In this document: one piece after another, positions 34,538 to 48,296 of the stretch
How the letters are laid out: every line of letters starts with the position of its first letter
How positions within the stretch are numbered: position 1 is the first letter of the stretch
Source: Euglena gracilis
Lineage: Eukaryota; Euglenida; Euglenophyceae; Euglenales
Assembly (NCBI GenBank): GCA_039621445.1
Contig: CP154954.1
Span: 1,550,001-1,614,000 of the forward strand
Direction: 5' to 3'
DNA length: 64,000 nt
Notes under the pieces: model-generated
Seen by the model: the letters and a program-made list of their open reading frames with translations, nothing else
Told to the model about the DNA's origin: nothing
Databases searched by the model: none
Translations under genes and position numbers: made by a program

Positions 34538-37500
34538 ATGGGATGTGCGATTCGTAAAATTTGGATCTTATTTTTAAAAAAATTTTTTGTCCATGTAAAT
34601 TAAATTTTTACTCTTAATTTTCCGATATTTTAGTAGTTTAGTTTTTATTATCGAAAGAATTTTTTTATCTTTAAATTTTCTTATGTTTATAAAGAAAAAT
34701 AATTTGGAACTTTAGTAGGAAATGTTTATACGATCATTTTGTAGTTTTTGTTATTTGTTTCCATGTTTTATTAAAAAATAATTTATTTATTCCTCTAATT
34801 TATTTTTGTTATTAATAAATGAATGATCATTTCATTAAAAGAATAATAAAGCGGATAAAAAAAACGAAAAATATATATTAAATTTTATAAGGATGATTTT
34901 TTAATCAGAATTATATCTAAGTTATTTTAAGTATTTTTTGCGTTTTCTAATCTTTTAAGATTATATAATTGAGTAGCCGTATGTTATTGAATTAACAAGT
35001 ACGGTTTCGGATAAAAAACTTTTTAATTATTAAAGTTGATTTTACCTGCCTTGGTATCGTGTTGTGATTTTTAGTTTTTTACTTATAAATGATATTTATA
35101 GTTTTAAAAATTTCCTTATAGTTTATTTTTTGATTTTTTAATAAAATTTTTAAAAATATTTGTTTTACATACTGTTGTTCTTAATGATCCAGGTCGTTTG
35201 ATTTCTGTTCATTTAATGCATACTGCATTAGTTTCAGGATGGGCTGGATCTATGGCCTTATATGAACTTGCTATTTTTGATCCTTCTGATGTTGCGCTAA
35301 ATCCTATGTGGCGCCAAGGAATGTTTGTTCTTCCTTTTATGACACGTTTAGGGGTAACAAAATCTTGGGGTGCTTGGAGTGTTACAGGGGAATCTTTTTC
35401 GGATCCAGGAATTTGGAGTTACGAAGGTGTAGCGGTAGCACATATAATTTTATCGGGTCTTTTATTTTTAGCTGCTATTTGGCATTGGGTTTATTGGGAC
35501 CTTGATTTATTTCGTGATCCAGCTAGTGGTGAGTTAAAGTTAGATTTACCTAGAGTATTTGGAGTTCATTTATTCTTGTCTGGAGCATTATGTTTAGCTT
35601 TTGGAGTTTTCCATGTTACGGGTGTTTTTGGTCCTGGTATTTGGGTTTCTGATCCTTATGGTTTAAGTGGGAGTGCGATTCGTTTTTAATGTTCTTTTAA
35701 TAATTTTATATCGTTAAGAGATTTTTTATGAAATTTTTGTTCAATTAGGTGAAAAACCTTTTATTTTATTGAAATTATTGCGTTATCAATAAGAACGATA
35801 ACTTATTTAATTTTTTAACTGTAAAAAATTAACGATTTTTGGATAGATAATCTAAATATTGGCTATGCCATAGTTATATATTTTCTAATTAAATTTTGTA
35901 TAATTTTTAATTTTTCTTCTAATAAGATTAATTTTTTAGCAAAATTGTGGATAAGTGTGTCCTCAAGAATTTCATTTAGCAACAAAAAGCAACGAAATAA
36001 TTTAGTTTCTATCTTTGACATTTTTTGATATGTCTATTTTTAACTTTTTTAGAGGGGATGATTTAAACGGAAAAATTTTTTATTAATTTTTATTGACTTA
36101 AATCACACTTATAAAAGTATCAAAATTATATTTTGATATATAAGTATTTGTTAAAATACAAGTACTTTATAAGTGAGTAGTTAAATGATTTAAAAATTTC
36201 ATATTTAATTTCGGATGAAAGATTTTTAATCTATTCTTGCAAATTGAACCTGTTATTCCTTCTTGGGGTGCTGAAGGTTTTGATCCGTATAATGTAGGTG
36301 GAATTGCTTCTTTGCGAGTTGTAAAAGTTCATACTTATGAGTTAAAAGTTTTTAACTTTTTCTTACTTTAATACCTTTTATTCAATTTTTAATTTTTAGT
36401 AATAAAAAGCCAGGTAGATTTTTTTACTAAATAGCCATTTTTGTTTTAGGTTAGTTATATTTTTTGCAATAATATTTGCAGTTTATTAATATTCTTGATA
36501 AAAACTTTTTTTACAGTTTTGTGAGAGTTTGGCTGTTAAAGAAGCATAAAATTTATTTTATTTTATTTTGTTATTGTAATTTTTATTTTTTGTGTATGAA
36601 AATAATAACTAATTAATTGTATTTTTTTCCAAAATTTTTTTTTACACTTTGATTCGAAATTTTTTCCTAAGTTTAGTATTTACGAATATTTTGTAAAAAA
36701 AGTTGAGTTAAAGATTTAAAAATAACTTATTTGTTTAGGTATTTTTAAATCTTTAAAATTTGTCCTAAATTTAGTATTAGGAAAAATTGATTAATAATTT
36801 TATTATTAATTAAAGCCGTGTGCATTTTTATTTTGCATGCACGGTTTTTTTGAGGAAATATAATAATTTATTTTCTATCAAGGCATCATATTGCTGCAGG
36901 TCTTTTAGGACTTATTGCTGGTGGATTTCATGTTTTAGTTCGCCCTTCTCAACGCTTGTTTGTACTTTTACGTATGGGGAATATTGAAACTGTTCTTTCT
37001 AGTAGTATAGCTGCGGTTTTTTGGTCTGCATTTGTTGTTTCAGGCACTATGTGGTACGGTTCTGCTTCTACACCTATTGAGCTATTTGGTCCTACTCGAT
37101 ACCAATGGGATAAAGGTTATTTTCAGGAAGAAATAGAAAGACGTGTTCAAGCTAGTTTATCTGATGGTTGTTCTTTGTCAGAAGCTTGGGGTGCTATTTC
37201 GCCTAAGTTAGCTTTTTATGATTATATTGGGAATAATCCAGCAAAAGGTGGATTATTTCGTTCTGGTCCTATGAATAATGGTGATGGTATAGCGACTGCA
37301 TGGTTAGGTCATGCAGTATTTATTGATAAGGAAGGTAATTCATTGTTTGTTCGTCGTATGCCTACTTTTTTTGAAACGTTTCCAGTAATATTATTAGATC
37401 AAAATGGTGTTGTTCGTGCCGATATTCCGTTTCGTCGTGCTGAGTCTAAATATAGTATTGAACAAGTAGGCGTTACTGTTCGTTTCTTCGGTGGTAGTTT

Positions 37501-37810
37501 CGATACTTTAAGTTTTAATGATCCTGCTACTGTGAAAAGATATGCACGACGTGCTCAGCTTGGAGAAATTTTTGACTTTAATCGTTCTATTTTACAGTCT
37601 GATGGTGTTTTTAGAAGTAGTCCAAGAGGCTGGTTTACTTTTGGTCATTTGTCTTTTGCTTTAATTTTCTTTTTTGGGCATATTTGGCATGGGGCAAGAA
37701 CTTTATTTAAATATTTGCTTGCTGGTATTGACCCTGATTTGGAGGAAGAGATTGAATTTGGTACTTTTGAAAAATTAGGTGATGATACAACTAAGAAAGA
37801 ATTAGTTTAA
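34538..37810 (+). CDS. psbB: Photosystem II CP47 chlorophyll protein, complete copy
   Basis: CP47 is the core antenna that binds chlorophyll in photosystem II. Five exons splice to 508 aa, the standard length: 34538-34543 (ATGGGA, two codons), 35046-35061 (LPWYRV), 35166-35672, 36241-36311 and 36884-37810. Recognisable blocks include [56 protein letters not shown] and [13 protein letters not shown]. Introns 1 and 3 start GTGCG (group II). Intron 2 is about 104 nt and starts TTGTG (group III). Intron 4 starts TTGCG and has a clear domain V-like hairpin near 36,813-36,847. The exact edges of the first intron are ambiguous by one base. Histidines of the chlorophyll-binding helices are kept. Confidence 0.95.
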
Positions 37811-37873
37811 TTATTATTTAATTAGTAAATTTGTTTTAGGAAATGTGCAAAGTTGTGAAAATTTTTTATTTTT

Positions 37874-39319
37874 ATGGAAGCTTTAGTTTATACATTCTGT
37901 GTGCTACGAAGTTGTATTCTTTTTACTTTAGGTAATTAAATTTAAATTAATAAAAGGGTGGATTAAGACTTTTCATAAACGCCTTTATTAAATTTTTTGT
38001 GGGGTATATTTTTGTGCGGTTTACCTAGGACAAAACAAGATTATATGTTTTAATTTTGTATTTTTGCATATTACTTTACTTAATTTATGGAGTTTTTATA
38101 CTTTAAGCAATTAAAACTAATTTTATAGATTTTATAGTTTGGTAGTGAATTTATATTTTATTATTTTGATTTGATTTTTTCGTATTTTTTTATTTTAATT
38201 TAGTAGAAAAGGAAATTTTTACTATTTTGTAATTTTTAATTTCGATATTTTAATGTAATAATTATTTTTAAGTGCTTTTTTTTTTTTGTTCTTTTACACG
38301 GTTGTTATATCTTTTTGTCGAGGAAATTGTAATTACATTTAATTCTTTTATTTTTGAATTAATTTTTATTAAGATGATTTGGGATAGAAACGATTTCTGA
38401 AAAATATAATTTTTATTAAAGGTATCATATAATTACTTTTATGGTTATTTTAATTGATCGATAATTTTTTATTAATCTTGGATTGTCCACGATATCATTT
38501 CAGGCGGGTAAAGATTTTTTATCTTTATTCTTTTGATGATTTTAGTTTTTTGGGTGAGCCAGATGCTTAGGAATTAGCTTGTCCGGTTCTTTAGGGAATT
38601 TTTTTTACCTTATATTTGATTTTACTGTTTTTATTTTAATTAAGGATGATTTTTTTTGGATTGATTATTTTTTGTTGTAAATATTATTTTATTGCTTTTT
38701 TTTGTTGATAATATTGATATGTTTTGAAATTTTGAAGTTTCAATAAAATTTATGAAAAATTTGTATTTTTTGTAAATTATTTTTTTACTGTAGTCGTTTT
38801 CCTTTTTAATGCAGTTCTGTTAGGTCTTTTAGTATAATTTTATTTTACTGTAATTACTTAATCTTTATTAGTGTTTTTTTCATTTTTTTCAACGAAATCA
38901 ATTATAATTGTTTAAATATGTAATTTTTCTTCAATACGAATTATATTAATTTTATTTTTTTAGAAATTTCTAGTGTATTTATAAAGCTTTGTGATATACA
39001 TATCAAGCATAGTTTGGTGACAATTATTTTTTATTTTTAGTCTTTTTTTTTACATTGAGTTTTATATAATTTTTAATTTTCATAAATATTTTTGAAGTTT
39101 ATAAAACGTATTATATATATTTAAAATATATGAGGATTTTAACTACTAGAATAGTTGTTAATATTATTTTATTTAAAAATTTATATTTGAGCTTTGTGTA
39201 ATAGTATAATACTTGTAAAGTTCTTTTAGGAGGGTTTCCTTACTTAACTATTGATAGGTACTTTAGGCGTTATTTTTTTTGCTATTTTTTTCCGTGAATC
39301 TCCACGTATTAATAAATAA
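37874..39319 (+). CDS. psbT: Photosystem II protein T, split by a twintron
   Basis: Exon 1 (37874-37898) encodes MEALVYTF plus one base; exon 2 (39249-39319) gives LLIGTLGVIFFAIFFRESP then RINK. The joined frame is 31 aa, the family norm, forming a single transmembrane helix. The gene starts 63 bp after psbB, so the two are probably co-transcribed. The 1,350-nt intervening sequence is over 14 times the coding length. The phase-1 intron starts GTGTGCTACG and ends CTTAAC, matching group II rules. Confidence 0.94.
37899..39248 (+). other. psbT intron, probable group II-in-group II twintron
   Basis: Two domain V-like hairpins are visible: one at about 38,554-38,590 (GTGAGCCAGATG … CTTGTCCGGTTC) and one at about 39,188-39,222, followed by a domain VI-like stem just before the 3' splice site. 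A second GTGCG 5' splice motif occurs at 38,014. This fits an internal intron (about 38,014 to 38,600) that must be removed before the outer one folds. I see no maturase frame in it. Confidence 0.7.
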
Positions 39320-39464
39320 TTATTCTTATTATCTTTCAATTTTCGATGTGATTTAATTTTTATTAACTTATAAAAAAGTTAATAAAAATTTTAAAAAGAA
39401 AAAGAAATAAAAAATAAATAAAATGAAATTTTCACAACAGTTTTAATTTGTTATTTATTTCATT

Positions 39465-39678
39465 TTATTTAATGTCAAGAATTACTGAAGAGTTGTATAT
39501 TTCTAAAATTATTGTTAAAAAAATTGCGAATAAAGTCATAAAAATTAACATTATTCCAGCTGTCCCCCAGCCAGGAAGAACTTTTCCATATTTAGAATTT
39601 AAAGGTTTTAATATTGTTCCTAAAGTAGTTGTTTTACCTTTAGAATTTGATGTTTTTGTTTTTTGAAATAGTTGTCAT
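39465..39678 (-). CDS. psbH: Photosystem II protein H, copy C, one-base frameshift
   Basis: Identical to the intact copy at 14265-14477 apart from an extra T near 39,655-39,660 and one substitution near 39,549. The extra base shifts the frame after eight codons to an early stop. The [20 protein letters not shown] block and the membrane helix are still readable downstream. The indel lies in a T run, so error is more likely than gene loss. The gene is antisense to the psbB-psbT direction. Confidence 0.88.
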
Positions 39679-39729
39679 AATATTAAATTTAATAATTTTT
39701 AACTTTCTTTTGAAATTACCTATTTTATT

Positions 39730-39867
39730 TTAATTTTCATGTTCTTCAAAAGGATCTTTAAGTTTTCTTGACATTGGACCAAATCCCATGTAAATTGAGT
39801 ATATTGTTGTACTTATAATAAAAAAACCTAAAAAAATAGTTGATAAAAATGATATTATTTTAAATAA
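39730..39867 (-). CDS. psbN: PsbN, copy C (start not resolved)
   Basis: Same sequence as 14529-14666. The PsbN C-terminus KLKDPFEEHEN is clear and a hydrophobic helix precedes it. An ATG is missing because a stop lies just upstream in frame. It may be the first gene of a minus-strand psbN-psbH pair lying between psbT and petB. Confidence 0.8.
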   Translation of the reverse strand, partial: LFKIISFLSTIFLGFFIISTTIYSIYMGFGPMSRKLKDPFEEHEN

Positions 39868-40122
39868 AAATTTATATTACTTTTATTTTAGTATATTATT
39901 TTTGGCTGACTTTTTAAAATTAAAGAATTTTTATTCCAATTCGAAAATTGTTGGTTTTGATTTAATGTGTTTTATTTATATTCGTATATATTTGAGAATT
40001 TTAAGTTTTTAATATAAAATTTTTTGTGTATTTATATTGCATGAAGTTAGGTATAATGAATTCTTTTATCTTTATAATGCATACTTGAAATTTTAATTCT
40101 TGTTTGATAAGTTTCTCTTTTT

Positions 40123-42213
40123 ATGAGTCGAGTTTACGATTGGTTGTGCGGACCGAATTTAGCATATTAGGTTATAATTCCTGAAGATTTTTACTTAGCG
40201 TTTTTTAGCTATTTGATAGTTTGAAGCCTAATTTCATATAAATTTAGAAAGTTATTTATAAAATTTTAATTATTTTATTGCTCCGTAATTTAGCATTTGT
40301 ATGTTAAATAGCAAATTTTTTGCTTGTTAAACTTTTTCGGTAATGGAAAAAACTTTGTTTGTTACAGTATAATTTTTACTATTTTTTTTTTGAAAAAAGG
40401 GTTAACTTAAAGTTTTATGTTTTTGTTTTAGGATATTATAATTTGAATCAAAAATTTAATAAAAATTTCTAAGTACTATTTTAATCTAAGTTTAAATATT
40501 GATTAAAAATAATTGGAAATACATAATATTTTTTATATATTTTAATTTTTATTAAATTAAATGTTATTTCTTAAAAGAATCAATATTTAAAATTACCTGT
40601 AAGTTTCAAAAGAAAATAAAAATTTTTATTTTTGTTACGAGTTATAAAGATCGCTTATCTAATTTTAGATAATTTTAGTTTTGACAAAAGCTGTGTATAT
40701 GTAGTAATATTTTTTAAGTTTGCGAATAAAGTATTATAATAAAGTTATACTTTAATTCATTTTAAATAATTGTAGTTGTGTTTTTCTAAGTTGTAGCTTC
40801 TCTGAATTAATTTTTTAAGATATAATAATTTGAATATCATTTCTTTTATATTTTTACAAAATTAAAAAATAATATTTAGGATTCTATTAAACGGTTTTAT
40901 TAAGGTAGGAAAAAATTCAATAAAATTCTTATTTTAATTGCGATTTGTTGTATTTGTTAATATGGAATTTTAACTGGTATTCGTTTTTAAGAATTATAAA
41001 GCAAAATGATTATCTATATCTTGTTTTGTTTTTAAGGGAGCTTGCTTACCTGTACGAGGAAAGATTGGAGATTCAAGCGATTGCTGACGATGTTAGTGCG
41101 ATTTGGTTTGTATTATTATTTTTCAATTCTAGATTATGATTATTTATTTACAAAAATCTTAATGAATAAATGCTTTAGTTTATAAATATTTAGTCTTAAT
41201 TTTAAGATAATTAATTGTTTTTATTAATAAATTTTTTTTTACATTTTAATTTGTTTTATAAAATTTTTTATGTTTTAAATTATAGATACTTTTTTATTTG
41301 AAATTTTATAGATTTGTTGGTTAGTAAAATGTTTATGATAAAATATTAGTAGTTTAAAAAGTTCTAAATTGTTTAAAATATATATGTTTTTTAATTATTT
41401 AATGTTATTTTTATTTTTTAAATATTTATTGAATGTATTTATATTTGTTGTTTTTATAATACTAAATAAATTTTTTATAATTCAGAGACTTTTTAAAAGT
41501 TTATATAAAAGATCGATAAAACTATTTTTTAATAATAATTTTTTTATAAAAAGCCTTTTGATTATTTGATTAGTTATTTTTCAATCTTGTAGGGTTGGAA
41601 AACAATCATTTTTTAAATGACTAGTTTTTGCAGTAAATATGTTCCTCCTCACGTAAACATTTTTTATTGTCTTGGTGGCATAACATTTACTTGTTTTATT
41701 ATTCAAGTAGCTACTGGTTTTGCAATGACTTTTTATTATCGTCCAACTGTTACAGAAGCTTTTCTTTCTGTTAAATATATTATGAATGAAGTTAATTTCG
41801 GGTGGCTTATTCGTTCAATTCATCGTTGGTCCGCTAGTATGATGGTTTTAATGATGATATTACATGTTTGCCGAGTTTATTTAACTGGTGGGTTTAAAAA
41901 ACCTAGAGAGTTAACTTGGGTTACGGGTATAATTTTGGCAATTTTAACTGTTTCTTTTGGTGTTACAGGTTATTCTTTACCTTGGGATCAAGTTGGTTAT
42001 TGGGCAGTTAAAATTGTAACAGGTGTTCCCGAAGCTATTCCATTAATTGGAAATTTTATTGTTGAGTTATTGAGAGGAAGTGTTAGTGTGGGACAGTCTA
42101 CTTTAACTCGTTTTTATAGTTTACATACATTTGTTTTACCTTTGTTAACAGCTACTTTTATGTTAGGACATTTTTTAATGATACGTAAACAAGGCATTTC
42201 TGGACCTTTATAA
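40123..42213 (+). CDS. petB: Cytochrome b6, complete copy, three exons
   Basis: Cytochrome b6 is the two-b-heme (plus heme c) subunit of the cytochrome b6f complex. Exons 40123-40145 (MSRVYDWF), 41055-41095 ([13 protein letters not shown]) and about 41630-42213 splice to 215 aa, the usual length. Conserved stretches are [40 protein letters not shown] and [16 protein letters not shown]. Heme-ligand histidines are kept in [22 protein letters not shown] and LGHFLM. Intron 1 (909 nt, starts GTGCG) and intron 2 (about 534 nt, starts GTGCG) are group II. The 3' end of intron 2 is chosen so that the protein keeps its normal length; a start at 41,621 would add three residues. Confidence 0.94.
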
Positions 42214-42280
42214 AAATTCTTTGTGTTTATGATTTTTACGATGTATTTCTTAATTATAAGGAACCCTTGAGCCTTGTTTA

Positions 42281-45330
<3,050 letters not shown>

Positions 45331-45480
45331 AATTATTATTGACGTATTGTAAATAATTTTTAACTATATCTTACTTAAAAAGCTTTTATTAATATTTATT
45401 TAGTTATGCTTTGTTGAGTAAACATAATGTTTCCACTTTGTTTTTTTAGTTTGACTACGAAAAATTATAATTTTTTTACA

Positions 45481-47307
45481 ATGACATTAGATGTATCAAT
45501 TAGTACGTTACGAAGTTGCTTTTAGTTTATTAGGTATAAGTTAAAATAAAAGATAAGAAATAAAATTTTATTTATGTGTTTTTTTTAAGTTAAGTAAATT
45601 TTCCTTAAATTGTATGTTTTTGGCTATTCATATTAATTAAAAAATTGGTTAATCTAATTGGTTAATCTTAATATTTTCAATAATTTGTTAATAAGTTTAG
45701 TAATTTTTCAAGTAGAACGTAAATAGGTTTTATTTTGGATTTTTTTTTTAATAAAGAATAAACTTTTGACATATTTTTATTTAAAATTAAATGTTTAAGC
45801 TGTATGTTTTTTTTTACTTGTACAGTTTTTTAAGAGAAATTTTAGTTCGCTAATATATTTCTTTTTTCATTAAATTCTAGTTTAAATCTTTTTTCTTGAG
45901 TATTTATTTTTCAAAAGTTAATTTTTTAAATAATTTTCGTTTTTGGGGATTTTATTCTCTTTTTTAAACTTTTCTGTATGAAAAGTAAAATTATTTTATT
46001 TTTTGGTAATTGAAATTTATTTATTATTTTAGTAGACCAATAAAAGCAAAGAGAATAGGTTTTAATTTAATTTTCTATAAATTTTTATTCTAAAGAAAAT
46101 TTTACATTTTAGTTTTAATAAGTCTTGTTTTAGAGTTTTATATAATATAAAACAACCTAACCTTTTTTGCGATAGTATGTTGAAAAGCTAAATAAATCAA
46201 CAATTTTTGTTTAGTTTGTGAATAAAATTTTCAAAATTGAATTTATATTTTCTACTTTACTTATTCCTGAAAGAGTTTTTTGGGAAAAACGAGTTGAAGA
46301 AATTATTCTTCCTACTTTAAGTGGTCAGATGGGGGTTCTTAAAGACCATGTGTGACACATTATTAAAACGTTTGTTAATTTTATTAATTATAATTTTTTG
46401 ATAAATGCTTGTTTGAGATTTAACTTTACTTTTACTTTTAACCATATTAGTTAATTATTTTTATTTTCTGCATTAACATTTTGTTTGTGCGTGGTAGCTT
46501 TGAATATTTTCTAAAATTTAAAATTTACTTTTTTATAAATTATTTTTTATAAATAAGAAAAATTTAAAATTTTAAGATTAATATAATTTATAGTTTATTT
46601 TGAAAATGTATATTTAAGTCTTGTTTTAGAAGAATATATTTAAACTGTTATTTTATAACTATTTAAAGTGTTTTTACATGTTTTAGAAAAAATTTTTAAT
46701 AGTTTTAATTTTTTTAAAAACAATACTTGATAAACATAATTTGTAAGATATAATATTTGAATCTAAAAAATTTTTAAATTTGTATGCAATGGTAAGGAAT
46801 GTGTATTTTTATGTAAATTATTTACAAAATTTTTGTTTTTTTTTAGTACTTTTGATTCTATCACAATTTAGTTTTAGTCAATTTTTAAGCAAATTTTAAA
46901 AGATTTTTTGTTAAATGCCGTATGAGATTTAAATCTCCCGTACTGTATTGTTGGGGAAAAAATTAACTTAATTTATTAATTTTTAATGATAAATTTTTTT
47001 CTATCTAAATATTCCAATATTGACTGGATTAGATATAGGTATAATCTTAGTTCGTCAAAAGTCTTCTTCCGATTGGACTAGTTTGGTTGTAACAGGAGGT
47101 TTTGCATTAATTAATAGCAATAACGTTACTATATTAGTCAATGAAGCAGAATTTGGTTCCGAAATTAATGTAGAACAAGCACAGATTTCTTATAATTCAT
47201 CTAAACATGCTTTAGAAATGAATAAAGATATTAAGAGAAAATTTGAATTAACTTTAAATTTAAAAAAAGCACGTGCTAGATTCCAGGTCACTCAACTTAA
47301 AAAGTAG
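45481..47307 (+). CDS. atpE: ATP synthase epsilon subunit, three exons
   Basis: Epsilon links the F1 rotor to the membrane ring and inhibits idle ATPase activity. Exon 1 (45481-45502) encodes MTLDVSI plus one base; exon 2 (about 46252-46349) encodes LLIPERVFWEKRVEEIILPT and SGQMGVLKDH; exon 3 (47011-47307) begins IPILTGLDIGIILVRQKSS. The spliced protein is 138 aa. The intron 1 start is GTACG and the intron 2 start is GTGTG; intron 1 is about 749 nt and intron 2 is 661 nt. It follows atpB in the common plastid order. The 5' edge of exon 2 is the least certain boundary. Confidence 0.92.
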
Positions 47308-47578
47308 TTTAATTTATTGTTTTATTAAATTATACGTTTTTAATTTATGTTGATAGATTTTTTATAATAAAAATTTTTTCAATTATTAATAGTTTAAAAT
47401 TATGTTTGTTTTATAGTATATTATTACTTAAACTATAAAATAGTGTAGTTAGTGTATTGAAACTGACAGTTTGATTTAAACGTTTTTGGTTTCGATTCAC
47501 TCATTTATTCTTTAATTTAATTAAATTAAAATTCAAAATTCGACTTTTAGGCAAGAATTTAAGTAAAAAAAAAATGTT

Positions 47579-48296
47579 ATGTTATCCGAATATGATAATC
47601 TAAACTTTGAAAAGAGCGTTGAAGGTAAAGGTTCTTTTCTTAATAAAAACCAAATAGAATCTTATTTGGCCTTACGAAAAAAGAAAGGAAAAATATATAA
47701 TTTAGATTCTGAATTTTGGCGTGCTTTTTGTGAATCTCACAATATTAATATGGAATCTATTTTAAATTTATATATATCGAATAAATCTATTTCTAGTAAG
47801 GATTGTTAAAATACTATCTTATATTGTTGGACGAGATTACCTTAAAGGCAGAACCGCTAACTTTTATGCTTACATTAAAGTGGATAAACGATTAGATACG
47901 CGCTCGACTCGTTTTTTGGATTTGAGATTAAAAAAAGACTGTGAAGAGGTTACAGTTTGTGGAAATTATAGCGCAGCTAAGTCAGAAGAATATTCTATCG
48001 ATTATATAATAAAAATGGTTTTAAGTCAGAGAGCATATGGTATACAAGATTTTACTGATTCGTTAGTAATTAGTCCGTGTTTGTCTGTAAAATTAGATGA
48101 TCATTACCAAATGTTGTCACTTTGGAACCGCATGATAAAACTAGCTGAAAAAGGCAATATTTTTAAGGCTCTATCTCTTTTAAAAAAAGAAAGGCCAGAT
48201 TACTACATCAAAAAATTTGTAGCAATTAAAAAAAATTTAAATGCAATTTTTATGTCTTTTAAAAATGATAAAAAATTAAATAGGGAGGTTTTATGA
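47579..48296 (+). pseudogene. CRESS-type Rep-like protein, degenerate first copy
   Basis: Two frames (47579-47809 and 47880-48296) appear to be one broken gene. Between them the +1 frame reads YIVGRDYLKG and NFYAYIKVDKRL, joining smoothly to DTRSTRFLDLRLKK, AAKSEEYSIDYIIK and a linker region. This order matches Rep initiators of circular Rep-encoding ssDNA viruses and plasmids: motif II, the RFFDL-like block, then the YxxK tyrosine motif (YIIK). The two histidines of motif II are replaced (NFY), and motif I is also unrecognisable in the first frame. I infer a replication initiator that has lost its nuclease metal site. Its ATGA stop/start overlaps the next gene. A frameshift from sequencing error is possible; loss of the His pair is not explained by an indel. 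Confidence 0.65.

Larger units (their letters stand above)
27915..36565 (+). repeat. Large inverted repeat, copy C (right arm)
   Basis: The reverse complement of 16,857-25,505. From about 28,806 it is also a direct repeat of copy A, which extends the homology through psbT, psbH, psbN and into petB (to about 42,038). Copy C is the only copy continuous with the single-copy genes on the right. The first ~500 bp (27,915-28,450) match copy B only patchily. Confidence 0.88.

Noticed and set aside
47430-47510. tRNA-like stretch ending GGTTTCGATTCACTC after atpE
   Set aside because: A T-arm-like motif is visible but no acceptor or anticodon stem pairs with it.
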